Shown here: positions 40,139 to 47,776 of the stretch, piece after piece
Numbering within the stretch: position 1 is the first letter of the stretch
How the letters are laid out: each line of letters opens with the position of its first letter
Assembly (NCBI RefSeq): GCF_001895205.1
Contig: NZ_BDJF01000016.1
Span: 372,001 to 436,000 of the forward strand
Reading direction: 5' to 3'
DNA length: 64,000 nt
Source: Vibrio injensis
GTDB taxonomy: Bacteria > Pseudomonadota > Gammaproteobacteria > Enterobacterales > Vibrionaceae
Position numbers and translations under genes: made by a program
The notes under the pieces: generated by a model
Databases searched by the model: none
What the model was told of the DNA's origin: nothing
What the model saw: only the letters and a program-made list of their open reading frames with translations

Positions 40139-43100
40139 ATTAGCCTCCCAAGTCTCACCCTAAGCAGTCCGCTTTCATCGTATATGTCAATTCTGTCATT
40201 GCTAATATCCATACCGCCGCTGCTTGTCGATGAATTTATTTTTATGTCACCATTTCTAAAGTTCATTCTAAGAATTGGTTCGTTATTTTGGTTTTTTGCA
40301 TCAGACTCTAACCAATCTGTAAATTTTGCAGATCCGATTGATGCATTACCAATAATCGCCGAATTCAAAAACGCCGTATCGTTAACAGTGTCGAACACAA
40401 ATGGAGCGTGTATCTCGCCGTTAACTGTGTTTAAGAATCCGATTGTATCGGCCATGACCAAGAATTCAGAGCGAACTTGACCATCCGCACCAATTGACGC
40501 GCCGAGCCCAACCCCTGCTTGCACAACTTTACCATCTGCACGAACCTGAGTTTTAACTTGCCAGTTCGCTTTTACAGAGCCGTCTAACTCCGCCAAAGCT
40601 TCCGATGTTTGCTGCACGACCGATTCCGCTTCGCCTATCTGAGCAGCAAGGGTTTGGATATCCTGAGCCAATGCAGAGTCCGCATTAGCTCTAGCCGTTT
40701 GTTCTGACAATATCGCCGCTGCATTGCCATCGACTTTGGCTGTCAGACCGCTTATATCCTGAGCCAATGCAGAGTCCGCATTAGCTCTAGCCGTTTGTTC
40801 TGACAATATCGCCGCTGCATTGCCATCGACTTTGGCTGTCAGACCGCTTATATCCTGAGCCAATGCAGAGTCAGCGTCAGCACGCGCGGTTTGTTCTTCA
40901 AGTATCTTAGCCGTGTTATCGTTAACTGTTGTAGAGATCGCGACAATAGACTGAGCTAAAGCCTCATCTCTCGTTACTGATGTTGCGTCCACTCTAGCTA
41001 TATAAGCTTCGTTATCGCCGACTCTCGATGCTAGTATAAATATCTGCTTCGCTTTGGAGTAGTCCAAGCTGTTGTAAGCTGATGTTATGGTTCTCGTTCC
41101 AACAAACGTGTCTTGAGATCCGTCGTCACCTGCATACCAAAGGACATCATCTGGCGCGCTTTCATCGTCCCCCGTCAGATAGCCTATCAAGTTGCTTTCT
41201 ATTTTGCCGCCAATCTCACCAACAATGCCGCTAGCAACGTCTTCTTGAATTTCTTCAACGAGACCGGGGGCAAGTTCGCCTGAGCCGATTTGCCCTTCTA
41301 AATAACTGAGAAGCTCGTTAGCGTCGGTCGATGATTTTCCATACGTCCAATCTGTCCACGGGCCCACGTTGCCGGTTCTGTCTTTTATTCTGGCTCTAAA
41401 CCAAAATTCAACACCAGACGACAACCCCATCATCAAATGATCGGTAGTTGGATACGCATAACTTCCTAAAGCGATAGCGTTGGTGCCTTGAGCGTTATCT
41501 GCATATTCAATTTCAGTGAGAAGCGTATCTTCTGAACCTGAACTAAACCCCCAAGAAAGATAGATTGAAAAAGCTTTACTTGTTGTTGTGAAAATAGCTA
41601 AAGCTGGTGGCTCACCTATTTTACCGACAATGTCGGTCAGTGCCGATGACTTGGGGATAGATGCAACATCTGCAGAGTTTATTGCTCTTACTCGTGCTAA
41701 ATATTGACCAGTGTAAACCCCTTTTATATCAACGCTAAGCTGCCCAGTTCTTGGCAGCTTTATCCACTCGCCAAAATCTTTTCTCCATTCAACTTCATAA
41801 GAGACGGCATTTTCAACAGCTGACCATTTAATTGACATGGTTGTTACAGCCATTGTCTGCTCTACATAAACAGACTGTCCTATAGTTACCTGTTCAGGTG
41901 GCTCTTGACCGCCTACTGGTATTGCACTGATAGGCCGATCTTCAATCCTTGCACCGGTATCGATGAAATTAAATTTACTCGGGTTATATTCAATGCCAGC
42001 AAACTCATATTCAATACTTTCACTATCTGCTTTATTTACCGAAATAATTTGAAATAGCTGGTAAGTTAGTTGATTACTTTCCAGAGTCCACTGTAAAAAC
42101 TTAATAGGATGACCGCTGTATGAAAGTGACACTGTTACAGAACGACCATTAACAGCATTAATTGTACGAGATTCAGCCTTGCCAGTTGGTAAGTTAATAG
42201 CTAACCGGTCACCAATGTTTGCCGTAACATCTCTGTCCAGCGTGATCGTTAATCCATCGTCTGAAACGTCGCTAATTCTGCCGCCAATTTTTACGCCAGA
42301 GATAAGATCGTCCGCAACCCCCACGATATCACCGACCATGGGAATTTCACCTTCCATCCCCGTCTTGAAAGATACAGCACGATCGTTATTGTTGGTGTAG
42401 ATGGCCCATTTTCCGCGCCGCTGAGCTTCTGATTCACGAGTACAGCCAAATGCCGATAGTTCTACGACATTATAACCATAGCGGCGTTGCAATGCGTTGT
42501 CGTAAGTCGTCGTAACATCCGACTCGTAGCTATTATCAGGATTGTCATAACTCACTAATGCCCGAGTGTATTTTACTCGCTCATCGCTACCTGAATAAGT
42601 AAATGCACCATCAATAACGTTAGCGTTAGTGAAGATGTAATCCATGTCTCTTGGCATATCAGCACGAACCGTCATCTGGCTCTGCATCCAATAAATCATA
42701 CCGCGATAGATAGACGCGATATCTCGAAGAACCTGCCAAGCCTCAGCTGCTGTTGCGATATAAATATTACATTCGTAGCGGTGTTCGGTGCCGCCTTTGC
42801 CATTTGGAACAAGTTGATCACAATATTGAGCAATTCTGTATAACTCATATTTATCGACAAACTGAGGACCAACTTTGTCGCCGATTGAAAAGCGGTTTTC
42901 AATAATGATGTCATACGTAACCCATGCAGGGTTATTGCTGTAAGCAATCTTAAACCCACCAGACCAAACACCTGAATAAGTGCGAGTTTCTGGATCGTAA
43001 TTATCCGGTACACGAATTTTACGCATCTTAGCAAGAGTGCTGATGGTCGGTATATTGCTAAACTGACTAGCGTCAAACTGAATGCCCAACAATGCCGTAT

Positions 43101-43761
43101 TAGGGTAGCGCATTTTGCGGTCAATGACTTCAGTGATCGCTGCAATGTACATCGCGTCTGCAACACGAAGGCTATTTTTGTTTGGCGTTAATCGAGTAAC
43201 CCTTATTGTCCAGTTATCACCTGCTGGTAGATCAACCCTAATACTTCTTTCGTAGCTGTTAACCGCTCTTCCGGTAACGCTGGGCTCGCTTACTGTAGCG
43301 TAACTTCCTCCATCGGTAGAAACTTCAATCCGAAAACTGATTGAATAACCAACCAAGTCGTTATTATCTTTTTGCTCCTGCAGCGCTGGCCAGTGAAAAC
43401 GGATAATAACTGCTGAGAGCTGGTTATCTGTCAGAGCTTTAGTCCAAGCCGCATCACTGGTTAACTCAACCCCAACTATTGTTTCCGATTCAACTGCAGG
43501 GAATCCTTGTATGTACTCTTGATCGACAGTGCCAGGACGGAAGTCCCACTTAACGCCAGGAAAATTACTTGTACCGTTGGCTGAAACTAGTGGAGTTCCA
43601 TCAAGGAATATTTTCTTTTCATCGACCCCGCCTTCAAACTCCCCTTCTCCAAGCGCCAACAAAATTCGAGCATTCGCAATTGATCTTAAATCGCTCGGGG
43701 CTTCGTAAGGAGTTCTTGCCTTTGAATCACCCGCTTTTTTTCCTGAGATAGTCTTATTCAT
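40135..43761 (-). CDS. Tail tip / host specificity protein J
   Basis: At 1208 residues this is the lambda gpJ-type tail tip protein. It has the N-terminal gpJ core (with YEAPSDLRSIANARILLALGEGE spread over residues 18-40), two fibronectin III-like modules around residues 600-770, a helical region with tandem 32-residue repeats (about 960-1040), and a C-terminal domain that should bind the receptor. It initiates tail assembly and contacts the host. It follows gene I, as in lambda. The repeats encode a coiled-coil-like segment of the type LAQDISGLTAKVDGNAAAI. Confidence 0.92.
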   Translation of the reverse strand: MNKTISGKKAGDSKARTPYEAPSDLRSIANARILLALGEGEFEGGVDEKKIFLDGTPLVSANGTSNFPGVKWDFRPGTVDQEYIQGFPAVESETIVGVELTSDAAWTKALTDNQLSAVIIRFHWPALQEQKDNNDLVGYSISFRIEVSTDGGSYATVSEPSVTGRAVNSYERSIRVDLPAGDNWTIRVTRLTPNKNSLRVADAMYIAAITEVIDRKMRYPNTALLGIQFDASQFSNIPTISTLAKMRKIRVPDNYDPETRTYSGVWSGGFKIAYSNNPAWVTYDIIIENRFSIGDKVGPQFVDKYELYRIAQYCDQLVPNGKGGTEHRYECNIYIATAAEAWQVLRDIASIYRGMIYWMQSQMTVRADMPRDMDYIFTNANVIDGAFTYSGSDERVKYTRALVSYDNPDNSYESDVTTTYDNALQRRYGYNVVELSAFGCTRESEAQRRGKWAIYTNNNDRAVSFKTGMEGEIPMVGDIVGVADDLISGVKIGGRISDVSDDGLTITLDRDVTANIGDRLAINLPTGKAESRTINAVNGRSVTVSLSYSGHPIKFLQWTLESNQLTYQLFQIISVNKADSESIEYEFAGIEYNPSKFNFIDTGARIEDRPISAIPVGGQEPPEQVTIGQSVYVEQTMAVTTMSIKWSAVENAVSYEVEWRKDFGEWIKLPRTGQLSVDIKGVYTGQYLARVRAINSADVASIPKSSALTDIVGKIGEPPALAIFTTTSKAFSIYLSWGFSSGSEDTLLTEIEYADNAQGTNAIALGSYAYPTTDHLMMGLSSGVEFWFRARIKDRTGNVGPWTDWTYGKSSTDANELLSYLEGQIGSGELAPGLVEEIQEDVASGIVGEIGGKIESNLIGYLTGDDESAPDDVLWYAGDDGSQDTFVGTRTITSAYNSLDYSKAKQIFILASRVGDNEAYIARVDATSVTRDEALAQSIVAISTTVNDNTAKILEEQTARADADSALAQDISGLTAKVDGNAAAILSEQTARANADSALAQDISGLTAKVDGNAAAILSEQTARANADSALAQDIQTLAAQIGEAESVVQQTSEALAELDGSVKANWQVKTQVRADGKVVQAGVGLGASIGADGQVRSEFLVMADTIGFLNTVNGEIHAPFVFDTVNDTAFLNSAIIGNASIGSAKFTDWLESDAKNQNNEPILRMNFRNGDIKINSSTSSGGMDISNDRIDIYDESGLLRVRLGRLI
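40658..40873 (-). repeat. Perfect 96-bp tandem duplication within J
   Basis: Bases 40658-40753 and 40754-40849 appear identical, and a third, partial copy continues to about 40873 before diverging. The unit is exactly 32 codons, so the reading frame is kept. It encodes a helical repeat of the J stalk. Confidence 0.92.
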
Positions 43762-43779
43762 GAATAACTTGACCTTAAG

Positions 43780-44385
43780 TTAAGCTATATCTTCTGCGTA
43801 AATGCCAGCGCTAATCACGGCGCCACCAATAATTCTTTCACCATATCCTATACCAACGATATGGCCTGAAGCGGTGGTATTCACCGCACCACCAAAGGCA
43901 TAACTTGGCGAATTCTCTGATGCCTCCCTTGCGGAAATTCCTTTTTGTTGGGGAGAGATCATTTGCACAACGCCCCCAATCGTCATTGCTAACCCGACTG
44001 AAGCCGCCGTTCCCCAAGCACCAGCACCAGCTGCAAATGCAGCCCCAACACCACCGGTTGCTATTGCTGCTGCAGCAATGATCGCTACACCCAATACCGT
44101 TTGTAGAACTCCTGCTCTTTTGCTTCCATCAACCACCGGCACAATACGAACCTCTCTGGTTCCTGCCATTGTGATGTCTTGATCGGTAATGTTTTCTCGG
44201 TTTCGAAATATTGCGTAGCGAATACCTTTTTTTGATTGCTGTTTAATAAATTGCTCAAAACCATCTACAGTGTTTTTTAGTGCTGAGAATGCCTCTTTCG
44301 TTGTGCCGGAATCTAAGTGATAAGAATGCTGGCGCCCGAATCTCTGCGCTAGAGAACCGGATAATAGAATGGTTGTATATGACAT
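43780..44385 (-). CDS. Tail assembly protein I (lambda gpI-like)
   Basis: The 201 residues match the gpI family. They comprise an N-terminal ubiquitin-like/beta part starting SYTTILLSGSLAQRFGR, then a hydrophobic Ala/Gly-rich segment (about 90-150, GVAIIAAAAIATGGVGAAFAAG) and a short tail. gpI acts in building the tail tip with J, K and L. In lambda, I directly follows K. Here a plus-strand cargo pair has been inserted between them. Confidence 0.88.
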   Translation of the reverse strand: MSYTTILLSGSLAQRFGRQHSYHLDSGTTKEAFSALKNTVDGFEQFIKQQSKKGIRYAIFRNRENITDQDITMAGTREVRIVPVVDGSKRAGVLQTVLGVAIIAAAAIATGGVGAAFAAGAGAWGTAASVGLAMTIGGVVQMISPQQKGISAREASENSPSYAFGGAVNTTASGHIVGIGYGERIIGGAVISAGIYAEDIA

Positions 44386-44484
44386 TTTCTAAGGTTCCGT
44401 TGTTAAAATTTGGATACAAAAAAAGCCACATAAGCGGCGGAGATCAACTATTTAGTTATCGGTACTATGAACTGACTATTTCAT

Positions 44485-44493
44485 TGGTATAAC
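44485..44493 (+). promoter_or_regulatory. Possible extended -10 promoter of the cargo pair
   Basis: TGGTATAAC fits an extended -10 (TGnTATAAT) with one mismatch in the hexamer. No good -35 is seen. Transcription would start near 44500, about 29 bases before the GTG start, and would run against the tail operon. Some such promoter is needed because no upstream plus-strand gene exists. Confidence 0.4.
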
Positions 44494-44528
44494 TTAACAA
44501 ACCTAGTTGCATAAAATAAGGGACGTTC

Positions 44529-45413
44529 GTGGGCATTAATGATGTAGTAGTAATTGATGTAGAAACATCAAACCCTAACTTATCCTCTATCTGTCAGATA
44601 GGGGCGGTAAAATGGACAAATGGAGAAAAGCTCGAATTATCAAGCCTTATCAATCCAAAAACTTACTTTTCAGAAGTAAATAGTCATATTCATGGGATCA
44701 GTGAACATGATGTGGCTAACGCTCCAGATTTCGCTGAGTTTTTACCAACTTTCATTGATTTTGTTGGCGACCGTATCATTGCTTCTTATGGAGCGTTTGA
44801 TCGCTCTGCGATTAATAAAACACTTGAACTACATGAACAGACCTTGTTGAGTAACCAATGGTTAGATATTTCCACTGTCGTTCGTCGCACGTGGCCAGAC
44901 AAATACGCCCAAAAGGGTTACTCTCTTAAAAATGTTACTAAAGATCTAGGCCTTAATCTTGATAACCATCACGATGCGCTTGCTGACTCCATAGCCGCTG
45001 CTGAGGTGCTTAATGTGGCGGTTTCGCAAAGCAACACTCAAGCAACAGAATGGTGTGAAATTCTTAAGAAAAGAAAGTCTAAATACCATATTGACTACCC
45101 AGATTCAGGAACGAAGGCTCCACCACCCAATGAAGATGGGCCACTCTATGGCGAAGTGGTAGTATTTACGGGCGATTTATCTATACCAAGACCACAAGCT
45201 AAAATTGCCGCTGCAAATGCAGGCTGTGAAGTTAAAAGCAGCGTTAGTCGCAAAACTACGCTTATTGTTGTGGGCTCTACTAACTTTGCCTTAATTGGTG
45301 ACAAAGGGAAAAGCAGTAAACAAATCAGAGCGGAAGAACTAGCCGCTCAGGGTTTTCCGATTCGCTTTCTAAGTGAATCAGATTTTATGACAATGTTACA
45401 CACTGAAAATTAA
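44529..45413 (+). CDS. DEDDh 3'-5' exonuclease with C-terminal BRCT domain (phage cargo gene)
   Basis: The GTG start has AAGGGA five bases upstream. The 294 residues form two domains. A DnaQ-type exonuclease (1-165) has all DEDDh residues visible: D10 and E12 in VIDVET, D91 in GAFDRS, H148 and D153 in HDALAD. A BRCT domain (about 207-290) starts GEVVVFTGDLS and ends LSESDFMTML. It should trim DNA or RNA 3' ends and bind a nick, end or partner through BRCT. It is on the opposite strand to the tail genes, between I and K, so it is best seen as a moron. Defence, repair or superinfection control are all possible. Confidence 0.85.
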   Translation: MGINDVVVIDVETSNPNLSSICQIGAVKWTNGEKLELSSLINPKTYFSEVNSHIHGISEHDVANAPDFAEFLPTFIDFVGDRIIASYGAFDRSAINKTLELHEQTLLSNQWLDISTVVRRTWPDKYAQKGYSLKNVTKDLGLNLDNHHDALADSIAAAEVLNVAVSQSNTQATEWCEILKKRKSKYHIDYPDSGTKAPPPNEDGPLYGEVVVFTGDLSIPRPQAKIAAANAGCEVKSSVSRKTTLIVVGSTNFALIGDKGKSSKQIRAEELAAQGFPIRFLSESDFMTMLHTEN

Positions 45414-45421
45414 GGAATATA

Positions 45422-45931
45422 ATGAATAAATATCTCACTATGGCTCTTACTGTCTTACTTTCTGGCTGCACCAATAATGTAATGGAGCCAACTGTAATAG
45501 AAAGAATTGACTTCCCTACTCATGAATATGAAGCCTTAGAAAAAGAAGGAACAGGTAAAGTTTCTGGTCAAGTATTCCTTAAAACCAAGGGGGGAGATGT
45601 AAAATACGGTGCTGGATCTAAGGTTTGGTTACACCCTAAGACATCATATAGCGATCAATGGTATTCCATCCACCAACAAAATAATTTTAAAGTTTACGGC
45701 TACGGATTAAAGACATTAAGTAAACCTGATAGCAGAATTGCTCCTTTTGTCAGAGAAACACAAGCTGATGGTTACGGATACTTCTCGTTCAGTGAAGTGC
45801 CCGCTGGGACTTTCTACCTTTCCAGCGGTGTAACATGGGAGATACCAGGAGCTGCGCCTCAGGGAGGTGTGATCATTCAAATCGTCGATGTGGAAAATGA
45901 CAAAGAAAATAAAGTTATGTTAACTAGATAG
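45422..45931 (+). CDS. Lipoprotein with carboxypeptidase-regulatory-like domain (phage cargo gene)
   Basis: The 169-residue protein begins MNKYLTMALTVLLSGC, a lipoprotein signal with lipobox LLSG-C16. The following residues (SGQVFLKTKGGDVKYGAG, near 46-63) match a family of small bacterial lipoproteins with one beta-sandwich domain. It starts 8 bp after the exonuclease gene with an AAGGAA site, so the pair forms an operon. The mature protein should sit on a membrane facing the periplasm or outside. Surface lipoproteins from prophages can block infection by related phages; here this is only a suggestion. Confidence 0.8.
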   Translation: MNKYLTMALTVLLSGCTNNVMEPTVIERIDFPTHEYEALEKEGTGKVSGQVFLKTKGGDVKYGAGSKVWLHPKTSYSDQWYSIHQQNNFKVYGYGLKTLSKPDSRIAPFVRETQADGYGYFSFSEVPAGTFYLSSGVTWEIPGAAPQGGVIIQIVDVENDKENKVMLTR

Positions 45932-45943
45932 CTTAAACGCAAT

Positions 45944-46675
45944 CTAGCGATGTCTGACCACTAATCTGGTGTTTCTTTTCCAGTAGCCACCATAAACTTC
46001 TCGCTTGCTTAGCCTTCCGTATAGATGGTGAATAATTTCTCCATTTCCAACATAGACGGCGGCATGGTTTACTCGCTTGCTGCGAATTTGCATAAGAACA
46101 ACATCCCCAACTTTGAATTCAAAGTTGGCTAAATCATCTGGAGAGCCTGTACTCACAGGCTTAAAACCAGCAGATTTAAAGTTCTCGAGATAAAGCTCTT
46201 GATCACCCTCCCACCAGCCATCTTGCCTTTCATAGTCTGGCAGCGTTATTTTCAACTCTTGGCTGTAGTAATCACGAACTAAGGTGTAACAATCCCAGAC
46301 CCCATGAACGAACTGCCTCCCAATCAATGGAGCTGGTTCACTGCTTGGCGTGAATGCATGCAAATCACCTTCTGGCCAGCTGAATATATACCAATCAGCT
46401 TTCGGGTATTCTGAATGCAGACTGTGAGCTTTAGCTAGATCGGTCAAACTTGGATTGCTTGTTGAGTCTGGGTGACTGTGGCAAATACCTAAAATATCCC
46501 CCATGAATTCACATGCGCTTAGATCAGCAGGATGAATAATAAAATCATTCTCGGGTTCTGGCGCACTGTTCCTGCACGGAACGTAAACCATATCATTATC
46601 TTGCTCGATTAATAATCCACAGCACTCTTTGGGGTACTGCAACTTTGCGTGCTCTATAAAGTCGAACTGCCACAT
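45944..46675 (-). CDS. Tail assembly protein K (JAB + NlpC/P60 peptidase)
   Basis: The 243 residues contain an N-terminal JAB/MPN metalloprotease-like domain with E17, H66, H68 and D79 (HSHP-x7-S-xx-D), and a C-terminal NlpC/P60 domain with the likely catalytic C129 (GVWDCYTLVRDYY) and histidine in VNHAAVYVG. This domain pair is typical of lambda gpK. It may process tail proteins and cut peptidoglycan during DNA entry. It overlaps no neighbour; gene L lies 2 bp upstream. Confidence 0.92.
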   Translation of the reverse strand: MWQFDFIEHAKLQYPKECCGLLIEQDNDMVYVPCRNSAPEPENDFIIHPADLSACEFMGDILGICHSHPDSTSNPSLTDLAKAHSLHSEYPKADWYIFSWPEGDLHAFTPSSEPAPLIGRQFVHGVWDCYTLVRDYYSQELKITLPDYERQDGWWEGDQELYLENFKSAGFKPVSTGSPDDLANFEFKVGDVVLMQIRSKRVNHAAVYVGNGEIIHHLYGRLSKREVYGGYWKRNTRLVVRHR

Positions 46676-46677
46676 GC

Positions 46678-47424
46678 TTATTTCCTTATTAATCTCACTG
46701 CCGGAAAACCACCATGAGGTAACTGGTTATTTTCGCCAAACCGTAATGCACACCCAGTTAGTGTCCCTGAACATTTATCATTAGCTGGATCATCTGTTGG
46801 TTCGTCATTATCAGTAAACATGGCTGAGCCGCTATAGCCGCAGTCTGCGCCGCGATACTGCCCTTTTAGGCACCACTGGCAATATGCAGTCATTTTCCGG
46901 CCGATTTGGATACCACCCACATCGGCTGGGCTCGACAACTCAAACGTAACAGCCGTTTTATCTTCCGAGACCTTGCGCCGGATATACCAGATCTCTACGT
47001 GCTCTTGTTCAGGATCTGCTTGATCGTTCCCATTTGGAAAATTTTCAGCATCAAGATATTTACTCAGCGTTCTGCGTATTGTCACTTTTGCTTGAGACAT
47101 GTCTTGATAAGCCAAGCACAGAGCTGTAATAGATCCATCAACATTGGCCACACTTAATGTTGGTGATGAGGGGGATCCATCACTAGTCGCATTTAGCCCC
47201 GTTATTTGGCAAGGCCAACTGTAATAACGTTCGCCCCGCCAAATGATCGCCTTAGAAGTCAACGCTTCCCCTGTTGTAAGTGAGACTTGTATTTCTTCTT
47301 CGCTATATGGCTCAAGGTGGGATTGAAATCGAAGTATATCAGCGTCAAACTCCGAGCCATCTACCTCAAAAAGTACTATTTCACTGCCAGGTTCTAACGT
47401 TTGGATATCCGTTGTTAATGACAT
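46678..47424 (-). CDS. Minor tail protein L
   Basis: The ATG at 47424 with AAGGTAACG upstream gives 248 residues (MSLTTDIQTLEPGSE). Four or more conserved cysteines (CQWC near 187, ADCGY near 198, CSGTLTGC near 225) match lambda gpL, which binds an iron-sulfur cluster. It belongs to the tail tip complex with M, I, K and J. The frame extends ten residues further without a ribosome site. Confidence 0.9.
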   Translation of the reverse strand: MSLTTDIQTLEPGSEIVLFEVDGSEFDADILRFQSHLEPYSEEEIQVSLTTGEALTSKAIIWRGERYYSWPCQITGLNATSDGSPSSPTLSVANVDGSITALCLAYQDMSQAKVTIRRTLSKYLDAENFPNGNDQADPEQEHVEIWYIRRKVSEDKTAVTFELSSPADVGGIQIGRKMTAYCQWCLKGQYRGADCGYSGSAMFTDNDEPTDDPANDKCSGTLTGCALRFGENNQLPHGGFPAVRLIRK

Positions 47425-47434
47425 TATCGTTACC

Positions 47435-47773
47435 TTATGGATGAAAAGCTTCAATAAATGTTGCGCTTATTCGGTACATTCCTGCCCCCAGTGGGAGCAA
47501 GGAATACTCTTCGACTTTGTAAAGACCAATAGGAGATAGCGGCGGCTTCCATGCAAAGGATTTATACCCTTCGTGATCATCAAAAAACTGTTTGATCGCT
47601 CCAGCTTCGGCTTTTCTCTTGGTAAAGCTTAATGGCCAGCTTTGTTGGCGGTTGTTAATTCCATCCCCTGCAGATTGGGTATAACCATCACCAAATTTGG
47701 CGCTTCTCACTCTAAAGTTTGTGCTTCCTGTCGCTTCTTTGTCCGCGCAAAAGGTGAATACACTAATTGCCAT
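47435..47773 (-). CDS. Minor tail protein M
   Basis: The 112-residue protein matches lambda gpM, a baseplate-like tip component with conserved RVRSAKFGDGYTQ and a C-terminal YRISATFIEAFHP. It lies between the tape measure gene and L, the same as in lambda. Spacing to neighbours is 3 and 10 bp. Confidence 0.9.
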   Translation of the reverse strand: MAISVFTFCADKEATGSTNFRVRSAKFGDGYTQSAGDGINNRQQSWPLSFTKRKAEAGAIKQFFDDHEGYKSFAWKPPLSPIGLYKVEEYSLLPLGAGMYRISATFIEAFHP

Positions 47774-47776
47774 AAG

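Noticed and set aside
40658..40873. CRISPR-like repeat
   Set aside because: Contiguous tandem copies without spacers, in frame inside J.
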